From Methanosarcina barkeri MS (GTDB lineage: Archaea > Halobacteriota > Methanosarcinia > Methanosarcinales > Methanosarcinaceae), in NCBI RefSeq assembly GCF_000970025.1, contig NZ_CP009528.1, forward strand, positions 4,141,168 to 4,205,167: a stretch of 64,000 nucleotides of DNA, in the 5' to 3' direction. The notes under the pieces were generated by a model that searched no databases, was not told the origin of the DNA, and saw only the letters and a program-made list of their open reading frames with translations. The position numbers were made by a program, and so were the translations under genes. Below are positions 17,837-25,765 of this stretch, piece by piece; the stretch's first letter is position 1; each line of letters begins with the position of its first letter.

Positions 17837-18763
17837 GTGGCTATTTCTACCAAAAACCTGTCCAAAAAATACGGCTCTCGCTTTGTCCTAGAAAGTCTTT
17901 CCCTGAATGTAGAAAAAGGAAGCATTTATGGCTTTTTGGGCCAGAATGGTGCCGGAAAAACAACTACAATAAAATTACTTTCAGGGCTTTCAATACCTAC
18001 GCAAGGACAAATTTTTGTTGATGGTATGGACATGTCTTCCGAATCAGGAAAAGTTAAACAGGTTCTGGGCCTGGTCCCACAGGATTCGGGCTTTTATGAT
18101 GAACGGACAGCCTTAAGCCATATGATATATTACGGGAGATTAAAAGGCCTGAGTAAAAAAGAAAGCCTGGAACAATCAAGGGTTTTACTGGATCAGGTTG
18201 GGCTTGGAAATGAGATGTTCAAAAAAGTAGGCTATTTTTCCCATGGCATGAAAACGCGGCTGGGAATTGCACAGGCTCTTTTGAATAGCCCAAAAGTACT
18301 GATTCTTGATGAGCCTACTAATGGTCTCGACCCTGTTGGAATCCGGCAAATCCGACAAATTCTTTTTGAATGCAATAACAATGGGATTACGATATTTCTT
18401 TCATCTCATAATCTTCTGGAAATACAGGAGATTTGTACCTATGTCGGAATTCTGGATAAAGGCAAGCTTATCGCCGAAAGTACAATTGAAAAGATCCGCC
18501 ATATTGAGTCAAGTGGAGTAATTACAGTTGGAGTTTACAATCTATCTTCTGAAATAGTTCATTTAATTGAGAGTCTGGAGTTTGTCATAAAAACTGAACT
18601 GAAATCCGAACATACCCTTGAAATTTTCGTAAATTCCAATAAAGATGTCAAGCCGGAAATTAACAGATTAATTGTTGAAAGTGGAGGTCAGGTTTTTAAA
18701 CTTATAGAAAATTCTCTCTCGTTGGAAGATGCGTTCTTTGAAGCTACCGGAATAAAATTTTAA
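17837..18763 (+). CDS. ABC transporter ATP-binding protein (ABC-2 type)
   Basis: 308 residues, start GTG at 17837 with SD aaaggaggg. Walker A is GQNGAGKTTTIKLL, the Q-loop region is LGLVPQDSGFYDE, the signature region is FSHGMKTRLGIAQALL (SHGMK in place of the usual SGGMK), Walker B is VLILDEPTNGLDP and the H-loop is FLSSHNLLEIQ. A C-terminal domain of about 85 residues ends LEDAFFEATGIKF. It powers the two membrane proteins upstream. The unit faces regulator block 2 and is the likely regulated target; lantibiotic-immunity-type exporters have the same make-up. The substrate is unknown. Confidence 0.92.
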   Translation: MAISTKNLSKKYGSRFVLESLSLNVEKGSIYGFLGQNGAGKTTTIKLLSGLSIPTQGQIFVDGMDMSSESGKVKQVLGLVPQDSGFYDERTALSHMIYYGRLKGLSKKESLEQSRVLLDQVGLGNEMFKKVGYFSHGMKTRLGIAQALLNSPKVLILDEPTNGLDPVGIRQIRQILFECNNNGITIFLSSHNLLEIQEICTYVGILDKGKLIAESTIEKIRHIESSGVITVGVYNLSSEIVHLIESLEFVIKTELKSEHTLEIFVNSNKDVKPEINRLIVESGGQVFKLIENSLSLEDAFFEATGIKF

Positions 18764-19028
18764 TTTTGGGTAGACAGTCCATCTTCATTTTTGCTTATAT
18801 ATCTTCAGCCTCTTGATGCTGGTTCAGATAGGATTTCTACAGAGCCGAATGAAGGCTAATTAATATTTGGAATGGGGAATTATGATAAAGAAATAGGGTC
18901 CTTCCAAATCAGTATTAAAACTAAGGGCATACAATGCTTATTTTAGCATGAAAGTACGGAATAAAACTGGCTTCCAATGCTCCTTTTGATTTTCTGCTCC
19001 TTATCAAATTTAGGCCTTCAACAACAAT

Positions 19029-19335
19029 TCACTGATCAGTTTAGCGATGGTTTGAAAAAACATAGTTAGGACAACCTTACTACCCAGGGTAATGACGAGA
19101 TAGATAGGCAAAAAAGGGTGAGGTGAAAAGTACTTTCATTTCTTTGTGCCTGTTATTCGAAGAATATCATGTGCGTTTAGATGATAGGTATGCATTTAGA
19201 GTTTCCCCAATTAAGGTACACTCTAAAAATCAATTTTTTAGAGAAATAATCGTATCCTCTTCAAATTTAATGTATTTTCGACCACATAAAAAATATAATA
19301 GTTGTTCCATTTTCCCTTATCATATTTTGGAGTAA
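19029..19335 (+). repeat. repeated segment with a short GTG frame starting MKSTFISL, copy 1
   Basis: This stretch is similar to 23612-23921: both share ctgat-agtttancga, then taggacaa and finally aaggTGAGGTGAAAAGTACTTTYATTTC. Each opens a short frame at a GTG (19123 here) whose first eight residues are MKSTFISL before the sequences diverge. These are probably remnants of one gene or mobile element. The neighbouring 18764-19028 stretch shows no gene. Confidence 0.45.
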
Positions 19336-19338
19336 AAA

Positions 19339-20270
19339 ATGGAACTTGAAGCTTTAAAACAATCGCTGTCTTCATTGGATATCAATCCTGATGAAATTAA
19401 AGATGAAAGATATTGCCAATTCTTTTCACATTTTGTTTGCTATCATTGAAAAGCAGAATGAAGAGATTGAATTCCTCAAGACAGAGAACCAGAAACTTCG
19501 AGATGAAATCAACTTACTCAAAGGTGAACAAATCAAACCTAAGATTCTTGGTTCTAAAAAGAATGAAGACCTTTCTTCTGAAAAAGAAAGACGAAATAGA
19601 GACCATCTATAGGGAAAAGAACCTAAATCTAAACTGGACAAAGTAGAGGTTCATCGAACTGAAATCTGTAAAGTTGACAGATCTATTTTACCTGACGATG
19701 CGTATCCTAAAGGTTATAGGGATGTAATAGTTCAAGATATATCCATAAACCCTTTGAACACCAACTACAGGATAGAGATATTTTATTCTCCTTCGGAACA
19801 TAAAACGTATTCAGGTGAACTTCCAGGTAGTATAAAGGGTGAATTTGGTCTTGGAATCAAATCTCTGATAATCACTCATAACCATGTTGCTAATGTTTCA
19901 GAGCCCAAAATACATGAGTTTCTAGAAAATATTGGTGTTCATATATCTAAAGCCACTATTTCTCGAATCTTGACAAAAGATATTGATATATTTCATCAGG
20001 AGAAAGCTGATATTTTTCTGGAAGGTCTTAAGGCTACGCCTTATCAGCAGATTGATGATACAGGTGCAAGAGTCAATGGTGTCAATTATTATACTGAGAT
20101 TCTTTGTAATCCTCCCACTTTCCACAGTAAATTTTCGTAAATTCATATTTACCCGCTATCGGTTTTCAATTAAACATGGATTTATTGGACTTTTACACAG
20201 TAAGCAAAAGCCCTATGTAGTGTATTTAGAGACCAGAAAATGATATCAATCAATTTTCACAACTTTCTGC
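19339..20270 (+). pseudogene. degraded IS66-like transposase
   Basis: It starts MELEALKQSLSSLDINPDEI at 19339 and shifts frame near 19390 into a coiled-coil-like part (EKQNEEIEFLKTENQKLRDE). It shifts again to SILPDDAYPKGYRDVIVQDI and then HKTYSGELPGSIKGEFGLGI, HISKATISRILTKDIDIFHQ and YQQIDDTGARVNG, where a catalytic Asp would lie. It then collapses in further shifts. The order coiled coil, zinc-finger-like region, DDE core suits IS66-like transposases. No ends were identified. Confidence 0.7.
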
Positions 20271-20351
20271 AAATAGTCTAAATTAATCATATCTCTTGCA
20301 AAAACGCTATCAGAAAAATTGGTGATTTTCAAAAAAATACTGTGGAATGTG

Positions 20352-20506
20352 GGATGAACCTCTCCAGGAAGGAATGATATTTGCTCTCGAACCCAAAAAG
20401 GAATTGAAAATATAGGAATGGTAGGAATTGAAAATACTTTATAGTAACTTCTAAAGGTGGATAGTTTATTACAGGAGAAAATCCGGGACTTATTCCTGTG
20501 TTTTGA
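20352..20506 (+). pseudogene. M24 metallopeptidase 3' fragment, copy 3
   Basis: Only the last 50 or so codons remain ([15 protein letters not shown], then MVGIENTF and ENPGLIPVF with a stop). Two one-base deletions break the frame. It lies tail-to-tail with regulator copy 3, as copy 2 does with regulator copy 2. Confidence 0.88.
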
Positions 20507-20516
20507 ATAATTATAG

Positions 20517-20797
20517 TCACCATTTTAAATAATGCGACATTTTGTGTGTGAATGTATGTTTCTCCCAAAACTCATCTAGTTCTTCCTTCAATACTTTCAC
20601 ATTCTTGAATGATTTTATTGACGTTAAGTCTTCTCTTGTCATTTTCCAACAATACTCTGTTGGGTTCCTATCTGGAGTAGCTGGAGGGAAAAGCAATATT
20701 TGCAACCAATATTTGTTTTTTTGAAAGAATTCCCTTGCCTTTTTTGATTTATGCCACGGCGCTCTGTCCATTAGAAGAAATATATTTCTTCCTATAA
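20517..20797 (-). pseudogene. IS630-like transposase C-terminal fragment
   Basis: Read leftwards: IGRNIFLLMDRAPWHKSKKA, LLFPPATPDRNPTEYCWKMT, then a helical end. This is the last third of a DDE domain, with the Asp of MDRAPWH and Glu of NPTEYCW visible. The 5' part is missing. It abuts sequence at 20798 that also flanks regulator copy 1, so the insertion entered a duplicated segment. Confidence 0.85.
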
Positions 20798-20864
20798 GTC
20801 TTGTATAAAGCTAATGTTTAATCGATGAATAGAAAACTGACATTGAAATAAAACTGTTCGAAGT

Positions 20865-21590
20865 TTATATTTTGAGCCATTTCAACAACTCCGGCTCCAC
20901 AGACGGGTTCACAAAATATTTTGTAAACTTGCCTTTTACTTCAGAGAAAATGATATCGTCTTCCCTTAATTTTTTTATATGCCAGTGAGTAGTGCTTTTG
21001 TCTAAATTCAGTTTTTCTGAGATTTCCTGATTTGTAATTTCAGGATTTTCCAGAATATTAAGGAGTATTTGTTTTCTTGTACTGCCTTTAAGATGTGATA
21101 TAATTATTTTATCGTTTTTTGTGAAAGTGTTGGAATTTTGAAAGGCTCTTGTGAACTTTCCTTCCCTCGTTAAGATCAATTTATCTTCAGCTTTGAGTGT
21201 TTTGATCTGATATCTTATAGATCCCAGGCTAATTTCCAGGTTTCTTGAAATTTCGGATGGAGTAAACCCAGGCTCATTCAGCACATAATTAATAATTCTC
21301 TTTTTGTTGACATTTTTACTTAGGCTCCTTATCTGACCAAGAATTATGGGAGCCAATTTGAAAAAGGAAAAGAAAACAGTCAAATACCCGATTATGTAAG
21401 CGATTTTGATTGACAAAGGAAATTCCCAGAATGAGTACGTCACGTCAGCACCGCTCATGTCAACAGCATCGCCCAATTTTTCAAGTTCTTCATCGGGTAG
21501 GCAGGGACCAACGGTATATCCTCCGGTGTCTGCACTGGTTATACCTAGGGTACTCAGAACCAGAATAAAAAGTAAGCTCTTTTTCAACAT
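20865..21590 (-). CDS. membrane-anchored double winged-helix regulator, block copy 3
   Basis: 241 residues, same layout as the other two copies; one residue is missing in the signal segment (MLKKSLLFILVLSTLGITSA). The outside loop and membrane helix match copy 1 almost exactly, while the linker and first winged helix show several changes (KLILTREGKFTRAFQN, FTKNDKIIISHLK). The exported partner gene just upstream carries a stop codon. The rightward target is the secreted Gly/Ala-rich protein unit. About 68 bp of 3' flank (taaagctaatgtttaatcga and on) is shared with copy 1. Confidence 0.88.
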   Translation of the reverse strand: MLKKSLLFILVLSTLGITSADTGGYTVGPCLPDEELEKLGDAVDMSGADVTYSFWEFPLSIKIAYIIGYLTVFFSFFKLAPIILGQIRSLSKNVNKKRIINYVLNEPGFTPSEISRNLEISLGSIRYQIKTLKAEDKLILTREGKFTRAFQNSNTFTKNDKIIISHLKGSTRKQILLNILENPEITNQEISEKLNLDKSTTHWHIKKLREDDIIFSEVKGKFTKYFVNPSVEPELLKWLKI

Positions 21591-21625
21591 AGCAGCGCAT
21601 AAATTGAGTAATTATGTTTGAAAAT

Positions 21626-22090
21626 TCAGATTGTATAATCTTCTGTTCCAGTTACCCTGTACCCATATACTTCATACTTCCAAGTTCCCGGTTCAATTCC
21701 ATTTGAATTTTGAATATTCAGGAGAATTCTCCCGTCAATAGCTCCATCAGCGTTATCATAATAAGAACCTAGCACCGAGCCACTAGGAGTATATATTTTA
21801 AGCCGAAGAGAGTCTGTCGAATCTCCCCAATTAAGATCTACAGCCAGAAGGGTAAGACCACTACCTACGTATTTTCCATGAAGATTTGTTTCTCCCTGAC
21901 TGACGGAATCATAAACTGTCATAATACCTATATCTGTGTCAACGATACCAATTTAAGTATCATATGAAGATGCTACGATATAGCTGCTTGAGGTTTTTAC
22001 GTTTTCCACATTTTCAGCTGCTGTTGCTGTAGTGGCAGATAAAAAAAGCAGGGTTGCCAATAATATAATAAATAATATCTTTCTTGACAT
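21626..22090 (-). pseudogene. small exported protein gene with nonsense codon, block copy 3
   Basis: Full-length homologue of 15996-16457 from ATG 22090 to stop 21626. A codon that is GAA (Glu) in copy 2 is TAA here at about 21954-21956, inside DT(E)IGIVDTD. Apart from this stop the frame is open (LTLLAVDLNWGDSTDSLRLK, SYYDNADGAIDGR, GTWKYEVYGYRVTGTEDYTI). The change is a single substitution, so decay is recent, or the codon is read through; Methanosarcina recodes TAG, not TAA. Confidence 0.85.
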
Positions 22091-22224
22091 TTTCAACTCT
22101 CCTGTTAACACTTATTAAAAGAGTTTACTTAAATTTTATGGTAAAATGTCCAATTATTTAGCAAATAACTCTATAAATCTTAAAAAAATTCAAATTTAGA
22201 TATAATTATGCTTTCAGTTGGATG

Positions 22225-22238
22225 ATTTGGTCACAAAT
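22225..22238. promoter_or_regulatory. conserved palindrome ATTTGGTCACAAAT, block 3
   Basis: Third identical copy, again directly followed by AATTATAAGAG as TATA-like element for the rightward unit. About 20 bp of flank on each side is also conserved with block 1. Confidence 0.65.
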
Positions 22239-22290
22239 TAATTATAAGAGTAAGTTCCTAGAAAAATATGGACATTTAAAAAGATGTTCA

Positions 22291-22405
22291 GTGGAGCTCA
22301 AATTCTCTCTGGAAGGTTTATTCGAACTCCACATTGCCCGGAGGCATGAGTTAGTGTTAGCTTTGCAATTATTTAAGGCTTGCTTGATCCTGTCTCTGGA
22401 GTAAA
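22291..22405 (+). promoter_or_regulatory. structured 5' leader element, copy D
   Basis: GTGGAGCTCAAAT (22291-22303) pairs with ATTCGAACTCCAC (22320-22332), then TGCC-CGGA-GGCA (22335-22346) and the tail AAGGCTTGCTTGATCCTG and GGAGTAAA. It ends about 20 nt before the ATG of the secreted Gly/Ala-rich protein. Confidence 0.7.
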
Positions 22406-22424
22406 GAACAGAAGTGATCATATA

Positions 22425-23153
22425 ATGAAGGAAAAGCTTAAGATAAGTGCAATATTTGCAGCAATACTTCTTGTGAGTATTGCTTTTGTTCCAGCTGTAA
22501 GTGCACAGACTGACATTTCTCAAAATAAAGAGTATGCTGATGCAGTAGACATTTCGAACAAAAAATCAATTTCTAATGAAGACCTCAAAAAAGTATCAGA
22601 AAACGTGAATGTATTGAAAAAAACCGATAACGAAAAGATAGTATCTTTCAAGAAACAAGATGGATCAATTGGATACGCTATTTCATGGAAAGATGAAGAG
22701 AATCCTAACAGAGTAAATTTTGCTTTTGTAAATCAGAATGAATTAGTATCCAAAAAGCTCGTATCTGCTTCAAGTCTCAATGATAGTTCGGCAGTTGCAG
22801 CAGCAATTTCTGCGGCTAGGACAAGTTTTTGGCATGGAAGTTATATTGAACAGTATGGTGACACCTTAACAGGGGGAGTGCACATCTACTTCAGCGAAAG
22901 AGATGCAAATTGGGTTGCAGATGTGGGAACAGGTGCAGCTGGAGCAATAGGTGCTATCATAGGTTCATTTTTTACACCTGCTGCTTCAATAATACTTAGT
23001 GCTCTACTCGCTGTAGCAGTGCAAACTGTTTATTGGCAGGAACAGAATTCCGATGGCAGCTTAGATGTAAGAATACCTTACGCAAATATAGCCTCAATGC
23101 TATTAACAGGTACGATTTATGTGAAAATTGGTAGTCATTGGTATTGGATTTAA
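22425..23153 (+). CDS. secreted protein with Gly/Ala-rich membrane-active C-terminal half (candidate archaeocin-like)
   Basis: 242 residues with a signal peptide (about 7-28, ILLVSIAFVPAVSAQ). Then comes a polar N-terminal part (30-130) with many Lys, Asn and Ser. The C-terminal part contains VGTGAAGAIGAIIGSFF and ASIILSALLAVAVQT (about 167-201), a long hydrophobic Gly/Ala stretch. An aromatic end finishes KIGSHWYWI. There are no Cys. This profile (exported, cleavable polar leader, pore-like segment) resembles precursors of membrane-active peptides, and the next gene encodes a tiny two-helix membrane protein, as immunity genes do. No known bacteriocin motif was recognised, so the role is a hypothesis. 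Confidence 0.6.
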   Translation: MKEKLKISAIFAAILLVSIAFVPAVSAQTDISQNKEYADAVDISNKKSISNEDLKKVSENVNVLKKTDNEKIVSFKKQDGSIGYAISWKDEENPNRVNFAFVNQNELVSKKLVSASSLNDSSAVAAAISAARTSFWHGSYIEQYGDTLTGGVHIYFSERDANWVADVGTGAAGAIGAIIGSFFTPAASIILSALLAVAVQTVYWQEQNSDGSLDVRIPYANIASMLLTGTIYVKIGSHWYWI

Positions 23154-23162
23154 TTGAGTGTT

Positions 23163-23188
23163 GGCTGATTAAAAATCAGCCATTTTTT
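23163..23188 (+). terminator. attenuator-like hairpin between the secreted protein and the two-helix membrane protein
   Basis: GGCTGATT (23163-23170), loop AAA, AATCAGCC (23174-23181), then T run 23183-23188. It has the same 8-bp stem and AAA loop as the hairpin at 9224-9250, and like it precedes a second gene with its own SD. Confidence 0.8.
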
Positions 23189-23202
23189 AATTAGGTGATA
23201 AC

Positions 23203-23388
23203 ATGGAAAGACAACGTATATTAGGGATTTTAATTTCAATTTTTATGGTTATTGGCATGATCGTACTTAGTGAAGTTGTGGCTAAAAATGTAATAAATGA
23301 CTATATGTCAATCAAAATCTCACTTATGGTATCTTTTCTTATTGGGGTTCTTTTCTACTGGGCTGTTGTTAAATTGGGAATTAATTAG
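23203..23388 (+). CDS. 61-residue two-helix membrane protein (possible immunity protein)
   Basis: ATG at 23203 with SD aggtgat. It has two hydrophobic helices (about 8-27, LGILISIFMVIGMIVLSEVV, and about 37-57, ISLMVSFLIGVLFYWAVVKL) and short polar ends. No family was recognised. Size, topology and position 50 bp after a secreted, hydrophobic protein gene fit an immunity or accessory membrane protein. Start and stop are well placed and codon use is normal, so it is probably real. Confidence 0.65.
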   Translation: MERQRILGILISIFMVIGMIVLSEVVAKNVINDYMSIKISLMVSFLIGVLFYWAVVKLGIN

Positions 23389-23490
23389 AGAGGACTTGCT
23401 AAATCTCTGTTTTTTACCGGTTGCCATAATAAGCCAATATGGAATCCGTAAAGATTTTGTAACTTATTAACCTGAATTTGACAATATCTA

Positions 23491-23556
23491 CTTAAAATAA
23501 GCGCAATATTTGCGGCAATACTTCTTGTGAGTATTACTTTTGTTCCGGCTGTAAAC
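23491..23556 (+). pseudogene. signal-peptide remnant of a paralogue of the secreted protein
   Basis: It encodes (L)KISAIFAAILLVSITFVPAV without a start codon, closely matching codons 5-25 of the gene at 22425, and then diverges. A further copy of the secreted protein gene therefore once stood here. Confidence 0.8.
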
Positions 23557-23611
23557 ATCTCTTTTGAAAAAACAAATGAACAAAAGATGCCAGAAAAAGT
23601 GATTTGATGGA

Positions 23612-23921
23612 AACTTGCTGATTAGATTAGTTTACCGACTGTTTTGGAAAATCATATAATTAGGACAATTTAAAGCTAGAATGAGAATAAAGTTAATAGC
23701 CAAAAAAAGGTAAGGTGAAAAGTACTTTTATTTCTTTGCGCCTTTCAGTCAATGAATTTAACATTTTCTTTGATGATCCTGAAAACAAAATAATAGACTA
23801 CCCGATAAAAGAAATTCCGTTTCCTAGTTCTGCGCTGGCAGTTACTATACACGTTATAGCATCTATAGCCCTGCCAAAAAAAAGTACGTGGAAAATTACA
23901 GAAGTGCAAAAGTCAAAATAG
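23612..23921 (+). repeat. repeated segment with a short GTG frame starting MKSTFISL, copy 2
   Basis: Similar to 19029-19335. The frame from GTG 23715 encodes 68 residues (MKSTFISLRLSVNEFNIFFD, then KEIPFPSSALAVTIHVIASI). No function was recognised. It may be a fragment rather than a gene. Confidence 0.4.
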
Positions 23922-23975
23922 CAAAAATAGAATGAAAATGAAGCTTTAGGCTTCATCTCTTAAGTTTTCTGTAGT

Positions 23976-25010
23976 TTATTCTGGTTTTCTTTTAAGCTTT
24001 TTCTTAGCAAGTTTTTCAATTATCCCGGTATCGATTTTTCCACCTATACTCAGTTTCTTGTTAGCAACTGCGCTTTCAAGAATATGCTGTCCTACAATAG
24101 TACGGACAACAAGAGTGGTGTAGCCGTCAGGGCTTCCAACTGAGCCGGCTGAAATATCAGCTTTGAGAGCGGTAAAGTCCGTACAGACACTGCAGCCTGG
24201 GCGAGTAGTATCCTCAAGTTCGGTAAGGGGAATTACATACTGCGTACCGTCATCGAGGGTGATTTCGAGCTTGCCCTTAACGTCAATGCGGCAAACCTTC
24301 ATGGGTTCGAGAGCGTACTCGCTTTTTAGCTTGCCTGCAATAAGTTTTTCGTAGTCGAAACTTTCCGTGCAGAAAAGTCCCATGACAAAGCGAATGGATT
24401 TTTTGTATGGGCCCACAAGTTGATTGTCGGTTTCAAGCATTTTGCGAACTGCTTGAACTACGCAGGGGACTCCAACAACTGCAATGTTCCTGTACTTCCT
24501 GTTTACAACCGCTTCCTTAAGGGAATAAACAAGAGGAACCCACCAGTTGTAACGGCTTCCTGCCTGACCGACAAGGGCTTCACTTTTGGTTATTACCATT
24601 GAGTGAGGCTTGAGGGTCCAGGGATCTTCCGTAACCGTAACTACAGCATCTACAAGGCCTATATCCAGGGCGTTTGCAAGAATTGCTGTTACTGCTCCTC
24701 CACTCTGCTTTTTCGGAATATCAAACTCAGCTCTTCCAGCAGTAATTTCAAGGTAATCTCCAAGAAGGCTTGAAGGCTGTTCTTCGAGTCTCGGACAAAC
24801 CTCGTAACAGGCTCCGCAGGGAACATCGTCAACAGCAGCTTTACAGTAGTTATTGCTCTTCGGATGTGTGGAATCCCCGCCTATTTCGAAGTATAGAGCA
24901 TCAGCAGGGCAGACTGCAATGCAGGCCCCGCAGCCTGAGCAAAGGCCTTCGTCCCAGACTTTCGACTTAAGGTCAAGGTAACTTTTGCTAATTGGTTTCT
25001 GTTCTGCCAT
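23976..25010 (-). CDS. FrhB-like F420-type iron-sulfur flavoprotein subunit of the glutamate synthase cluster
   Basis: 344 residues. Two [4Fe-4S] clusters near the N-terminus use CSGCGACIAVCP (about 21-32) and CKAAVDDVPCGACYEVCPR (about 56-74). The F420-hydrogenase/dehydrogenase beta domain follows (KKQSGGAVTAILANALDIGL, GSRYNWWVPL, VGVPCVVQAVRKML, FVMGLFCTESFDYEKL, RPGCSVCTDFTALKADISAG). The family transfers electrons between F420 and iron-sulfur centres via FAD. As last gene of the operon (6 bp after the GXGXG gene), and with no NAD(P)H-binding GltD subunit present, it most likely feeds electrons from F420H2 into glutamate synthesis. Confidence 0.9.
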   Translation of the reverse strand: MAEQKPISKSYLDLKSKVWDEGLCSGCGACIAVCPADALYFEIGGDSTHPKSNNYCKAAVDDVPCGACYEVCPRLEEQPSSLLGDYLEITAGRAEFDIPKKQSGGAVTAILANALDIGLVDAVVTVTEDPWTLKPHSMVITKSEALVGQAGSRYNWWVPLVYSLKEAVVNRKYRNIAVVGVPCVVQAVRKMLETDNQLVGPYKKSIRFVMGLFCTESFDYEKLIAGKLKSEYALEPMKVCRIDVKGKLEITLDDGTQYVIPLTELEDTTRPGCSVCTDFTALKADISAGSVGSPDGYTTLVVRTIVGQHILESAVANKKLSIGGKIDTGIIEKLAKKKLKRKPE

Positions 25011-25016
25011 TTCTGA

Positions 25017-25760
25017 TCACTCCCATACATATTTACTTGCGAAAGGACGGCTGCTTGCAGGTCCGATCCTTGTGTAGTTGGTGTCCAGGAAATCTGCGGG
25101 ATCATATCCGAACTGCTCGCAGAAATTCTTTATAGTCGGGGCAATGCGTTCAAGATCGCTTTCGGTAAACTTGAATTTCTTGGCTCCTACTCCAAGTAAG
25201 AAATCGTCAACCTCTCCGCGGATAATAATTTCTCCGCCGTGGATTCCGCTTCCTATACCCCTGTCTGTCATGGCTTTATCCTCGCCGATACCAAGCACGA
25301 GCACCAGACCACCTGCCATATACTCACCGAGGAAGGAGTGGGCTGTGCCACCTACAACAAGTATAGGTCTGGCTTCCACATCATACTGTTTCATGTGGAT
25401 GCCACCACGGTAGCCAATATTATTCTTTATAAAGACTTTTCCTCCTCGCATGCTGTGGGCAACTGCATCTCCTGCACTTCCGTGAATCACAAGCATTCCT
25501 TTATCCATTGTATTGCCAGGAGCATGTTCGGCATCTCCATGTACGATACAGGTCGGTCCACTCATGAAAATTCCCAGATCTCCTCCGGGAACCCCATTGA
25601 CTATGATGCGAACATTACCTCTTAGTCCATCTCCTATAAAGCGCTGTCCAAGCACGTTGTCTAGTATAATTTCCTCTGCTCCGTCCTTAATCGCAGCCCT
25701 GATTTTCTGGTTTAAAGGGGTGTAGTGCATACCTTTTGCATCAATTTTTACCGTCTTCAT
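25017..25760 (-). CDS. glutamate synthase GXGXG-domain subunit
   Basis: 247 residues forming the beta-helix GXGXG domain that ends bacterial GltB. Repeated glycine turns are visible: [80 protein letters not shown] and [15 protein letters not shown]. In the archaeal enzyme it is a separate structural subunit linking the amidotransferase and synthase parts. It lies 5 bp from the synthase-domain gene. Its 3' end is duplicated at 14242-14545. Confidence 0.93.
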   Translation of the reverse strand: MKTVKIDAKGMHYTPLNQKIRAAIKDGAEEIILDNVLGQRFIGDGLRGNVRIIVNGVPGGDLGIFMSGPTCIVHGDAEHAPGNTMDKGMLVIHGSAGDAVAHSMRGGKVFIKNNIGYRGGIHMKQYDVEARPILVVGGTAHSFLGEYMAGGLVLVLGIGEDKAMTDRGIGSGIHGGEIIIRGEVDDFLLGVGAKKFKFTESDLERIAPTIKNFCEQFGYDPADFLDTNYTRIGPASSRPFASKYVWE

Positions 25761-25765
25761 TTCAA

